DNA of 64,000 nt from Streptomyces platensis (lineage in GTDB: Bacteria > Actinomycetota > Actinomycetes > Streptomycetales > Streptomycetaceae). Positions 18,786-26,723 of this stretch are shown piece after piece. Below the pieces are notes generated by a model. It ran no database searches. It had not been told where the DNA came from and saw only the letters and a list, made by a program, of their open reading frames with translations. The stretch lies in contig NZ_CP023691.1 in NCBI RefSeq assembly GCF_008704855.1, forward strand, positions 5,456,001-5,520,000. The letters are read 5' to 3'. Numbering within the stretch: position 1 is the first letter of the stretch; every line of letters starts with the position of its first letter. The position numbers and the translations under genes were made by a program.

Positions 18786-20039
18786 ATGCCGCCGAACCCG
18801 CAGAGCAGCCCCCCGACCGTGGTGGCCGTCATACCCGCCCGCGGCGGATCCAAGGGCGTGCCCGCCAAGAACCTCGCCGCCGTCGGGGGAGTGCCCCTGG
18901 TGGCCCGCGCGGTCCGGGAATGCCGTGCCGCCCGCCTGGTCACCGATGTCGTGGTCTCCACCGACGACGCCGGGATCGCGGCCGCGGCCCGCGGCGCCGG
19001 AGCGGTCGTCGTACGGCGCCCCGGCGACATCGCGGGGGACACCGCCACCAGCGAGGCCGCCGTCCTGCACGCCATGGACGCCTACGAGGCCGAGCAGGGC
19101 GCGTCGGTCGACGCGGTGCTGCTGGTCCAGTGCACCAGCCCGTTCATCGTCCGCGAGGACATCGACGGGGTGGCCGCCGCGGTCGTCGAGGGCGGCGCCG
19201 ACAGCGCGCTGACCGTGGCCCCGTTCCACGGCTTCGTCTGGCGGGACGCGGCCGAGGACGCGGGCCTGGACACGGCGGACACCGGCAGCCCGGCCGATGC
19301 CACGCTCCCGGCCGGCGGCTACGGCGTCAACCACGACAAGTCCTTCCGGCCGCGCCGCCAGGACCGCCCCCAGGACCTGCTGGAGACCGGCGCCGCCTAC
19401 GGCATGGACGCGGCCGGGTTCCGCGCCGCCGGCCACCGGTTCTTCGGCCGCACCGAACTCGTGCGCACCGACCCGGCCCGGGTGCTGGAGATCGACGACC
19501 CGCACGACCTGGCCCGCGCCCGCGCCCTGGCACCCCTGCTGGACGCCCCGCGGCCCGGCGCCCTGCCGACCGTCGACGACATCGACGCCGTCGTCCTCGA
19601 CTTCGACGGCACCCAGACGGACGACCGGGTGCTGATCGACGCCGACGGACGGGAGATCGTCGCGGTCCACCGCGGCGACGGCCTCGGCATCGCCGCGCTG
19701 CGCAAGGCGGAGCTGAAGCTGCTGATCCTGTCCACGGAGACCAACCCGGTCGTCGCCGCACGGGCCCGCAAGCTCCAGGTCCCCGTCCTGCACGGCATCG
19801 ACCGCAAGGACCTCGCCCTCAAGCAGTGGTGCGAGGAAGCGGGCATCGCGCCCGAGCGCGTGCTCTACGTCGGCAACGACGTCAACGACCTCCCGTGCTT
19901 CGACCTCGTCGGCTGGCCCGTGGCGGTCGCCGGGGCGCACGACGTGGTGCGCGGCGCGGCCCGCGCCGTCACCGCGACGCCCGGAGGCAGCGGCGCGATC
20001 CGAGAGATCGCCGCCTGGCTGCTGGGCCCGTCCCTGTAA
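18786..20039 (+). CDS. bifunctional acylneuraminate (Kdn) cytidylyltransferase/HAD phosphatase
   Basis: A 417-aa fusion. Residues 10-235 are a NeuA-type CMP-nonulosonate synthetase (AVIPARGGSKGVPAKNL, then QCTSPFIVREDI). Residues about 260-417 are a HAD phosphatase of the KdsC/NeuA C-terminal type (VVLDFDGTQTDD with both aspartates, ILSTETNPVV, VLYVGNDVNDLPCF). It would dephosphorylate Kdn-9-phosphate or Neu5Ac-9-P and activate it with CTP. ATG 18786 is chosen for the strong GGAAGGAG at 18772-18779; GTG 18750, overlapping the previous stop, would add 12 poorly conserved residues. In S. coelicolor the equivalent pair is linked to Kdn in cell-wall teichulosonic acid (recalled literature). Confidence 0.85.
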   Translation: MPPNPQSSPPTVVAVIPARGGSKGVPAKNLAAVGGVPLVARAVRECRAARLVTDVVVSTDDAGIAAAARGAGAVVVRRPGDIAGDTATSEAAVLHAMDAYEAEQGASVDAVLLVQCTSPFIVREDIDGVAAAVVEGGADSALTVAPFHGFVWRDAAEDAGLDTADTGSPADATLPAGGYGVNHDKSFRPRRQDRPQDLLETGAAYGMDAAGFRAAGHRFFGRTELVRTDPARVLEIDDPHDLARARALAPLLDAPRPGALPTVDDIDAVVLDFDGTQTDDRVLIDADGREIVAVHRGDGLGIAALRKAELKLLILSTETNPVVAARARKLQVPVLHGIDRKDLALKQWCEEAGIAPERVLYVGNDVNDLPCFDLVGWPVAVAGAHDVVRGAARAVTATPGGSGAIREIAAWLLGPSL

Positions 20040-20093
20040 CCCACCCAGACCCCACCTCCACACACCCCCTTATCAACGCGAAGGAACCTCCCC

Positions 20094-21020
20094 ATGAGCA
20101 CCAACTCCCGCCTCCGCACCCTCGGCAACCGCGAGGCCGGCCCCGGCCGCCCCGTCTACGTCACCGGTGAGATCGGCATCAACCACAACGGCGACCTGGA
20201 GAACGCGTTCGCGCTGATCGACGCCGCCGCCGACGCCGGCTGTGACGCGGTGAAGTTCCAGAAGCGCACCCCCGAGGTCTGCACCCCCCGTGACCAGTGG
20301 GAGATCGAGCGCGACACCCCCTGGGGCCGGATGACCTACATCGACTACCGCCACCGCGTGGAGTTCGACGAGGACGGCTACCGCGCCATCGACGAGTACT
20401 GCAAGAAGCGCGGCATCGCCTGGTTCGCCTCCCCGTGGGACGTCGAGTCCGTCGCCTTCCTGGAGAAGTTCGACGTGCCCTGCTACAAGGTCGCCTCCGC
20501 CTCGCTCACCGACGACGAGCTGCTGCGCGCCATGCGCGCCACCGGCCGCACCGTCATCCTCTCGACGGGCATGTCCACCCCCAAGCAGATCCGGCACGCC
20601 GTCGAGGTCCTGGGCAGCGAGAACATCCTGCTCTGCCACGCCACGAGCACCTACCCGGCCAAGGCCGAGGAGCTCAACCTCCGCATGATCAACACCCTTC
20701 AGGACGAGTACCCGAACGTCCCGATCGGCTACAGCGGCCACGAGACCGGTCTGCAGACCACCCTCGCCGCGGTCGCCCTCGGCGCCACCTTCGTCGAGCG
20801 CCACATCACCCTCGACCGCGCCATGTGGGGCTCCGACCAGGCCGCCTCCGTCGAGCCCGGCGGCCTGTCCCGCCTGGTCCGCGACATCCGCACCATCGAG
20901 GAGTCCCTCGGTGACGGCGTCAAGAAGGTCTACGAGAGCGAGCTCGGCCCGATGAAGAAGCTGCGCCGCGTCACCGGCGTGGTCGCCGAGGCCGAGGCCG
21001 CCGAGCCGGCCGCCGTCTGA
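20094..21020 (+). CDS. neuB: nonulosonic acid (Kdn/Neu) synthase, NeuB family
   Basis: A 308-aa TIM-barrel synthase that condenses phosphoenolpyruvate with a hexose or hexosamine 6-phosphate to make a nonulosonic acid. Motifs include VTGEIGINHNGDLENAFALI, CDAVKFQKRTPE, FASPWDVESV, CYKVASASLTDDELL, LSTGMSTPKQI, LCHATSTYPA, GYSGHETGL and ERHITLDRAMWGSDQAAS. The usual C-terminal antifreeze-like (SAF) domain of bacterial NeuB is absent. AAGGA precedes ATG 20094. It lies 54 bp after the CMP-synthetase/phosphatase gene, so synthesis and activation are co-expressed. Confidence 0.9.
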   Translation: MSTNSRLRTLGNREAGPGRPVYVTGEIGINHNGDLENAFALIDAAADAGCDAVKFQKRTPEVCTPRDQWEIERDTPWGRMTYIDYRHRVEFDEDGYRAIDEYCKKRGIAWFASPWDVESVAFLEKFDVPCYKVASASLTDDELLRAMRATGRTVILSTGMSTPKQIRHAVEVLGSENILLCHATSTYPAKAEELNLRMINTLQDEYPNVPIGYSGHETGLQTTLAAVALGATFVERHITLDRAMWGSDQAASVEPGGLSRLVRDIRTIEESLGDGVKKVYESELGPMKKLRRVTGVVAEAEAAEPAAV

Positions 21021-21051
21021 CCGCCCGGCCGACGAACCGACGGGAGCCAAG

Positions 21052-22260
21052 GTGACCTCACCCGAAGGGACCCGCGCCGTGCCCGGCACGCCCGGCGCCG
21101 AGGTTCCGCCCCCGGAGACGACGGATACTCCCGCCCGTCGTCTCCGGGGGGTGCCGCGGCAGCGTCACCGGACCGCACGCTCCGGTGAGCCGCGTACGGG
21201 CGCCCGGGACACCGGCACCCTCGCGTTCGTCGAGAGCCCGGTGCAGCTGCTGAACGTCCTGGAGTGGGCGCACACGGCACAGGCCACCGGGCTCACCGTC
21301 GTCGTCCTCTCCCCGCACGACCCCATGACCCGCGGCCAGCTGCGGCGCATGGCCGAACTCGCCCGCGACGAAGGCCATACGGTGCGCTGGGAGGAGGCCC
21401 GCGGCGGCCCGACCGCGCCGATGCGCACCATCGGCGGCCTCACCCCGCTGCTGCGCCGCGCCCGCCGCGTCGTCATCGGCGACCCGTTCTCCCGCTACGT
21501 CCAGCTGCTGCTCTCCCTCGCCAGGGCGCGCGACCTGGTCGTGGTCGACGACGGCACCGCCACCATGGAGTTCATCTCCCAACTCGCCCGCGGGGAAAAG
21601 CTGGTGCGCTGGCACCGCAACGGCAGCGGCCGCGGCGCACGGGACCTGATCTTCGCCCCGTTCTCCGCCACCGCCCGGCGCCGGCTCACCCCGGCTCCCG
21701 AGGGCGGGCGGCGCACCGTCGGCCTGTTCAGCTCGATGCCCGTCGAGGCGCCCCCGGGCGTCGAGGTCACCACCAACGAGTTCGCCTGGACCCGGGGCCG
21801 CTTCGGCCCGCCCCGGCTCACCCGCGCCGCCGACATCGTCGGCACCTCGCTGGTGGAGACCGGGGTCGTGGACACCGAGCGCTATCTGGCCGCGGTCGGC
21901 AGCCTGGCCCGTACGCACGGCGCCACCCGCTACTTCGCGCACCGCAAGGAGAGCACCGAGAAGCTGCGCCGGCTGGTGGCCGAGACCGGGCTGGAGATCG
22001 TCCGGCCCGATCTGCCGCTCGAACTGATCGCCCGGCGCGGCCCCATCGGACGGCTGATCGTCAGCTTCCCCTCCACCGTGGTGCACACCCTGCCGCTGGC
22101 GCTGCGGGGGACGGAGGTCAAGGTCGCGGTCTGCGACATCGATCCGGAGTGGCTGACGGCCAACGCCTCACCGCGGGCCCAGGGTTTCCTCGACGGGGTC
22201 ACCGGCACCGCCCGCGACGTGCAGCGACTGCCGTTCACCCAGCCGATGGCCGCCGGATGA
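21052..22260 (+). CDS. uncharacterised protein of the glycan cluster, possible sialyltransferase-like enzyme
   Basis: A 402-aa protein. Residues 1-55 are Pro/Arg-rich and probably disordered. The folded part begins GTLAFVESPVQLLNVLEWAH, resembling the start of GT52/CMP-sialyltransferase-like proteins, and continues with VVIGDPFSRYVQLLLSLA, LVVVDDGTATMEF, RYFAHRKESTEKLRRLVAET and a C-terminal IVSFPSTVVHTLPLALRG, all consistent with a GT-B fold. GTG 21052 follows GGGAG. It sits 31 bp after the Kdn synthase gene and is likely co-transcribed, which supports a role in transferring CMP-Kdn. The enzymatic role is inference. Confidence 0.55.
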   Translation: MTSPEGTRAVPGTPGAEVPPPETTDTPARRLRGVPRQRHRTARSGEPRTGARDTGTLAFVESPVQLLNVLEWAHTAQATGLTVVVLSPHDPMTRGQLRRMAELARDEGHTVRWEEARGGPTAPMRTIGGLTPLLRRARRVVIGDPFSRYVQLLLSLARARDLVVVDDGTATMEFISQLARGEKLVRWHRNGSGRGARDLIFAPFSATARRRLTPAPEGGRRTVGLFSSMPVEAPPGVEVTTNEFAWTRGRFGPPRLTRAADIVGTSLVETGVVDTERYLAAVGSLARTHGATRYFAHRKESTEKLRRLVAETGLEIVRPDLPLELIARRGPIGRLIVSFPSTVVHTLPLALRGTEVKVAVCDIDPEWLTANASPRAQGFLDGVTGTARDVQRLPFTQPMAAG

Positions 22261-22398
22261 AGGAGCGCGGGAAGCCCTACTGCATACCCGTCGCATAAAC
22301 CATCCATGCGCCGAGCGGCCTGATTTTCTTCCCCTAACGGGCTGAACTTTTGTTGATCGAAGGACAGTTGCCCCCTCCGGGCCCGTAACCTTCCACGG

Positions 22399-23670
22399 GT
22401 GAACCACGTGAAGTCCCGAGAGGTCAGCGCCGCCCGTACCCCCGCCGGTGATCAGCTCCCCGGCGCCCTTCCCGAGGCGCTGCGCGCCGAACTCAGCGCC
22501 TTCCGGCGCGACTTGCACCGGCACCCGGAACTCGGCAACCAGGAGTTCCGGACCACCGCGGCGATCAAGGAACGGCTGGAGCGGGCCGGTCTGCGGCCCC
22601 GGGTACTGGCCACCGGCACCGGTCTGATCTGCGACATCGGCACCCGGGACGCCACGGCCGACGGGCGGGCCGTCGCGGCCGCCCCCGAGCGCCCCCTGCT
22701 GGCGCTGCGGGCGGACATCGACGCACTGCCCATCCCGGACACCAAGACCGTCGACTACGCCTCGACGGTCGCAGGGCGCGCCCACGCCTGCGGCCATGAC
22801 GTGCACACCGCCGTCGTCCTCGGCGCCGGTCTGGTCCTGGCCGAGCTGGCCCGCGCCGGAGCCCTGCCGCGCCCCGTGCGCCTGCTCTTCCAGCCCGCCG
22901 AGGAGATCCTGCCCGGCGGCGCCTCCGACGCGATCGAGTCCGGTGCCCTGGAGGGCGTCGGCCGGATCCTCGCCGTCCACTGCGACCCGCGCGTCGACGC
23001 CGGCCGGATCGGGCTCCGTACGGGAGCGATCACCTCGGCCTGCGACCGGCTGGAGGTCGAGCTGGACGGCCCCGGCGGGCACACCGCCCGCCCGCACCTG
23101 ACCACCGACATGGTGACCGCCGCCTCCCGGGTCGCCGTGGACGTACCGGCGCTGCTGGCCCGCCGGGTCGACGCCCGCGCCGGTCTGGCCGTCACCTGGG
23201 GCCGGCTGGCGTCCGGACACGCCTGCAACGTCATCCCGCAGCACGCAGAACTCTCCGGCACCGTCCGCTGTCTTGATCTCGACGCCTGGCGGAAGGCCCC
23301 GGACCTGGTCCATGCGGCGATCGACGAGGTCGCCGCGCTGCACGGTGCGAAGTCCCAGATCACCTACGTCCGCGGGGTGCCGCCGGTGGTCAACGAGCCG
23401 GTCACCGTCCAGCTGCTGCACTCCGCGATGGCCGCCCGCCGCGGTGAGGGCGCCATCGAGGACACCGAGCAGTCCCTCGGCGGCGAGGACTTCTCCTGGT
23501 ACCTCGAACACGTACCCGGCGCCATGGCCCGCCTCGGCGTCCATCCGCCCGCCGACCCCACGCACCGGGACCTGCACCGCGGCGATTTCGATGTGGACGA
23601 GCAGGCGATCAAGGCCGGCGTCGAACTCTTCACCGGCGCGGCCCTCCTCGACGGGGACCTCGCGGACTGA
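22399..23670 (+). CDS. M20-family amidohydrolase/peptidase
   Basis: A 423-aa zinc hydrolase of the aminoacylase/IAA-amino acid hydrolase type. Motifs are LHRHPELGNQEFRTTAAIKE, LALRADIDALPI, ARAHACGHDVHTAVVLGAG, LLFQPAEEILPGGASDAIE, and the C-terminal metal ligand stretch SLGGEDFSWYLEHVPGAM. The dimerisation domain lies around residues 205-320. GTG 22399 is the only reasonable start. It precedes the bmp operon but a hairpin at 23736-23766 separates the two. The physiological substrate is unknown; deacylation of an N-acyl amino acid is the family norm. Confidence 0.87.
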   Translation: MNHVKSREVSAARTPAGDQLPGALPEALRAELSAFRRDLHRHPELGNQEFRTTAAIKERLERAGLRPRVLATGTGLICDIGTRDATADGRAVAAAPERPLLALRADIDALPIPDTKTVDYASTVAGRAHACGHDVHTAVVLGAGLVLAELARAGALPRPVRLLFQPAEEILPGGASDAIESGALEGVGRILAVHCDPRVDAGRIGLRTGAITSACDRLEVELDGPGGHTARPHLTTDMVTAASRVAVDVPALLARRVDARAGLAVTWGRLASGHACNVIPQHAELSGTVRCLDLDAWRKAPDLVHAAIDEVAALHGAKSQITYVRGVPPVVNEPVTVQLLHSAMAARRGEGAIEDTEQSLGGEDFSWYLEHVPGAMARLGVHPPADPTHRDLHRGDFDVDEQAIKAGVELFTGAALLDGDLAD

Positions 23671-23735
23671 GCGCGCGCACCCGTCACGCCGGCCGGTCCC
23701 TTATAGCGGGACACTGTCCGTAATGACTCCATAAC

Positions 23736-23766
23736 GGCCCGTTCCGGAAGCTTGCCGGGACGGGCC
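23736..23766 (+). terminator. terminator after the M20 hydrolase gene
   Basis: GGCCCGTTCCGG (23736-23747) pairs with CCGGGACGGGCC (23755-23766), with one mismatched position, around a 7-nt loop. It isolates the hydrolase gene from the bmp operon. Confidence 0.6.
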
Positions 23767-23849
23767 GCGCGGCCTGCCCGCCCGTGTTTCGTTCAGGTGC
23801 CCTACGCCTCGAATCGATAACGTCCACGCAGTGGAGGGTTTTGCGCCAG

Positions 23850-23865
23850 GTCTACGCGCGTTAAT
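23850..23865. promoter_or_regulatory. nucleoside-regulon operator 1 (bmp operon)
   Basis: The core CTACGCGCGTTA (23852-23863) matches the palindrome CTACGCGCGTAG found upstream of four other nucleoside genes in this window, with one imperfect half. It ends 54 bp before the GTG of the substrate-binding protein gene. Confidence 0.65.
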
Positions 23866-23916
23866 CTCCCGACAAGCCAGCGCCAATGGGGGCGCTTAGA
23901 GCGAAGGGAAGGCCCC

Positions 23917-24948
23917 GTGCGTCGGGTCATCAGGATTGCCGCCGCGGCCACCGCCACCGCGGGCCTCGCGCTCACCGCCACCGCGTGCGGTCAGAGCTTT
24001 GCCGAGGCCAACCGCGCCAAACACGCGGGGGTCGGGCTGGCCTTCGACATCGGCGGCCGGGACGACCACTCGTTCAACGAAGCGGCCGCCCGCGGTGCGG
24101 ACAACGCGACCAAGAAGCTGGGCGTCAACGTCAAGATGCTCACCGCCAAGAACGGCGAGACCGAGGCGGACCGCGAGCAGCGGCTCACCTCCTTCGCCGA
24201 GGCCGGCTACAACCCGGTCATCGGCGTCGGCTTCGCCTACAGCCAGGCCGTGCAGAACGTGGCCAAGGACTTCCCCGCCACCACGTTCGGTGTCGTGGAC
24301 GCCGTGCCCGAGGGCAAGAACGTCGATGCGATGGTCTTCGCCGAGCACGAGGGCTCGTATCTGGCCGGGGTCGCGGCCGCGCTGAAGAGCAAGAACCACA
24401 AGGTGGGCTTCATCGGCGGTGTGAACAACGCGCTGATCCAGAAGTTCCAGGCCGGCTTCGAGCAGGGGGTCCGTGACACCGACCCGAAGGCCAAGGTCAC
24501 CTCGCAGTACCTGTACCCCAACAACGACAAGGGGTTCAACGACCCGGCGGCCGCCAAGGCCAAGGCCGGCGGCATGCTCGACAGCGGTATCGACGTGATC
24601 TACACGGCGGCCGGGCAGTCGGGCGCCGGGACCATCGAGGCGATCAGCAAGGTCAAGGGTGCCTGGGCGATCGGCGTGGACTCGGACCAGTACCAGCAGC
24701 CGGGTCTGGCCCGCTACAAGAACCGGATCCTCACGTCGGTCGTGAAGAACGTCGATGTGGCCGTGTTCGACCTGATCAAGAGCGCCGAGGACGGTAAGCC
24801 GCTGACCGGCATCCACTCCTACGACCTCAAGCACAGCGGGGTGTCGCTCGCCACCTCGGGCGGGTTCATCAAGGACATCCAGCCGCAGATCGATGCGGCC
24901 CGGAAGAAGATCATCGAGGGCAAGGTGAAGGTCAAGGAGACGCCGTAG
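23917..24948 (+). CDS. BMP-family nucleoside-binding lipoprotein of an ABC importer
   Basis: A 343-aa substrate-binding protein. A signal peptide ends in the lipobox LTATACG (Cys near residue 24). The mature part shows the BMP/Med fold: GLAFDIGGRDDHSFNEAAAR, VIGVGFAYSQAVQNVAKDFP, EHEGSYLAGVAAALKSKNHK, GFIGGVNNALIQKFQAGFEQ and GVDSDQYQQPG. It would present purine or pyrimidine nucleosides to the permease pair encoded downstream. GTG 23917 starts the gene. It is the first gene of a probable five-gene operon ending with cytidine deaminase, behind the regulon operator. Confidence 0.92.
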   Translation: MRRVIRIAAAATATAGLALTATACGQSFAEANRAKHAGVGLAFDIGGRDDHSFNEAAARGADNATKKLGVNVKMLTAKNGETEADREQRLTSFAEAGYNPVIGVGFAYSQAVQNVAKDFPATTFGVVDAVPEGKNVDAMVFAEHEGSYLAGVAAALKSKNHKVGFIGGVNNALIQKFQAGFEQGVRDTDPKAKVTSQYLYPNNDKGFNDPAAAKAKAGGMLDSGIDVIYTAAGQSGAGTIEAISKVKGAWAIGVDSDQYQQPGLARYKNRILTSVVKNVDVAVFDLIKSAEDGKPLTGIHSYDLKHSGVSLATSGGFIKDIQPQIDAARKKIIEGKVKVKETP

Positions 24949-24963
24949 CCCGGGACCACCGCC

Positions 24964-24997
24964 GCCCCGGGGCGCCGCAGCGCCGGACCCCCGGGGC
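24964..24997 (+). other. intra-operon hairpin between binding-protein and ATPase genes
   Basis: GCCCCGGGG (24964-24972) pairs perfectly with CCCCGGGGC (24989-24997). Its place between the binding-protein gene and the ATPase gene suits partial termination or 3' stabilisation, which would keep the binding protein in excess. Confidence 0.45.
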
Positions 24998-25062
24998 GAG
25001 CCCCTGTCCCCCTTGTGACCTTCCGGTCCCTGACTTTCCGTCCTTTCCGCTCCTTCATCCCT

Positions 25063-25079
25063 GAGGGGAGTGCGCCATC
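25063..25079 (+). promoter_or_regulatory. ribosome binding site followed by a non-standard ATC start
   Basis: GAGGGGAG ends at 25070, 6 nt before ATC at 25077. The frame is closed by TGA at 25062-25064, and there is no ATG, GTG, TTG or CTG between that stop and GTG 25167. The ABC first strand (VELRGITKRFPGVV) is encoded before GTG 25167, so translation must start upstream of it. Confidence 0.65.
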
Positions 25080-26723
25080 AACGCAGCATCCACGAGCAGC
25101 GGCCCCGCCGTCCCGGACGCCCCCGCTGTAGAACTCCGCGGAATCACCAAAAGGTTCCCCGGCGTCGTGGCCAACCACGACATCCATCTCACCGTGCGCC
25201 GCGGCACCGTCCACGCCCTGTGCGGCGAGAACGGTGCCGGCAAGTCCACCCTGATGAAGATCCTCTACGGCATGCAGAAGCCGGACGAGGGCACCATCGC
25301 GCTGGGCGGCGAGCAGGTCACCCTGCACACCCCGGGCGACGCCATCGCGCGCGGCATCGGCATGGTGCACCAGCACTTCATGCTCGCCGACAACCTCACC
25401 GTCCTGGAGAACACCGTTCTCGGCGCGGAGAAACTGCACGGCATCGGCGCCGGCGCCCGCGCGAAGATAAAGGAACTCTCCGACGCGTACGGGCTGAACA
25501 TCCGCCCCGACGTGCTGGTGGAGGACCTCGGTGTCGCCGACCGCCAGCGGGTCGAGATCCTCAAGGTCCTCTACCGCGGCGCCCGCACGCTGATCCTCGA
25601 CGAGCCGACCGCCGTCCTGGTCCCGCAGGAGGTCGACGCGCTCTTCGACAACCTGCGCGAGCTCAAGTCCGAGGGCCTGACCGTCATCTTCATCTCGCAC
25701 AAGCTGGGCGAGGTGCTCTCGGTCGCCGACGACATCACCGTCATACGGCGCGGCACCACCGTGGCCTCGGTCGAGCCGTCCGGGACCACCCCCAAGCAGC
25801 TCGCCGAGCTGATGGTCGGCAGCGAACTGCCGTCGCCGGAGACCCGCGAGTCGACCGTCACGGACGAGGAGATGCTGCGCGTCAGCGACGTGCATCTGTC
25901 CGCGACCGACTCCGACGGCGTGGTCCGCACCGTTCTGGACGGCATCTCCTTCACCATCCACAAGGGCGAGGTGCTGGGCGTCGCCGGTGTCGAGGGCAAC
26001 GGCCAGGCCGAGCTCGTCGAAGCCGTCATGGGCACCCGCCGCCCCGACCACGGCACGATCACCCTGGACGGCACGGACCTGTCCGGCGCCTCCACCCGCG
26101 CCCGGCGCGAGGGCGGCATCGGCTACATCCCCGAGGACCGCCACCGCCACGGCCTGCTGCTGGAAGCCCCGCTGTGGGAGAACCGCATCCTGGGCCATGT
26201 CACCGAGCGCCCCAACAGCAAGGGCAAGCTCCTTGACATCCCCGGCGCCCGTAAGGACACCGAGCGCATCGTCGAGCAGTACGACGTGCGCACCCCCGGC
26301 ATCGAGGTCACCGCGTCCTCGCTCTCCGGCGGCAACCAGCAGAAGCTGATCGTCGGCCGCGAGATGAGCCACCACCCCAAGCTGCTGATCGCCGCCCACC
26401 CCACCCGCGGGGTCGACGTCGGCGCGCAGGCGCAGATCTGGGAACAGATCCGCGAGGCGCGCCGCGAGGGTCTGGCGGTGCTGCTGATCTCTGCCGACCT
26501 GGACGAGCTGATCGGGCTGTCCGACACCCTGCGGGTGATGTACCGGGGCCGGCTGGTCGCGGACGCGGACCCCGCCGTCATCACCCCGGAGGAGTTGGGC
26601 TCCGCCATGACCGGTGCCGCCAGAGGCCACCTCAGTGCTGCGGAAGAGGGTGCGCCGGAAGACGGCACGCCGGGAGACGGTGCGTCGCACGACGCCGGTG
26701 AGCAGGAGGGCGACGAGCAGTGA
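25077..26723 (+). CDS. ABC transporter ATP-binding protein with two nucleotide-binding domains (nucleoside importer)
   Basis: A 548-aa tandem ATPase. NBD1 has Walker A CGENGAGKSTLM, a degenerate signature GVADRQRVEILK, and Walker B LILDEPTAVL. NBD2 has GVAGVEGNGQAELVEA in place of Walker A, signature SLSGGNQQKLIVGRE, and a modified Walker B LLIAAHPTRGVDVGA. This asymmetric pattern is normal for BMP-linked and sugar-type importers. The C-terminal 35 residues are acidic and Gly-rich. The start is taken as ATC 25077 because of the SD and the conserved N-terminal strand; a GTG 25167 start would truncate NBD1. Its stop overlaps the permease GTG (GTGA). Confidence 0.88.
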   Translation: MNAASTSSGPAVPDAPAVELRGITKRFPGVVANHDIHLTVRRGTVHALCGENGAGKSTLMKILYGMQKPDEGTIALGGEQVTLHTPGDAIARGIGMVHQHFMLADNLTVLENTVLGAEKLHGIGAGARAKIKELSDAYGLNIRPDVLVEDLGVADRQRVEILKVLYRGARTLILDEPTAVLVPQEVDALFDNLRELKSEGLTVIFISHKLGEVLSVADDITVIRRGTTVASVEPSGTTPKQLAELMVGSELPSPETRESTVTDEEMLRVSDVHLSATDSDGVVRTVLDGISFTIHKGEVLGVAGVEGNGQAELVEAVMGTRRPDHGTITLDGTDLSGASTRARREGGIGYIPEDRHRHGLLLEAPLWENRILGHVTERPNSKGKLLDIPGARKDTERIVEQYDVRTPGIEVTASSLSGGNQQKLIVGREMSHHPKLLIAAHPTRGVDVGAQAQIWEQIREARREGLAVLLISADLDELIGLSDTLRVMYRGRLVADADPAVITPEELGSAMTGAARGHLSAAEEGAPEDGTPGDGASHDAGEQEGDEQ

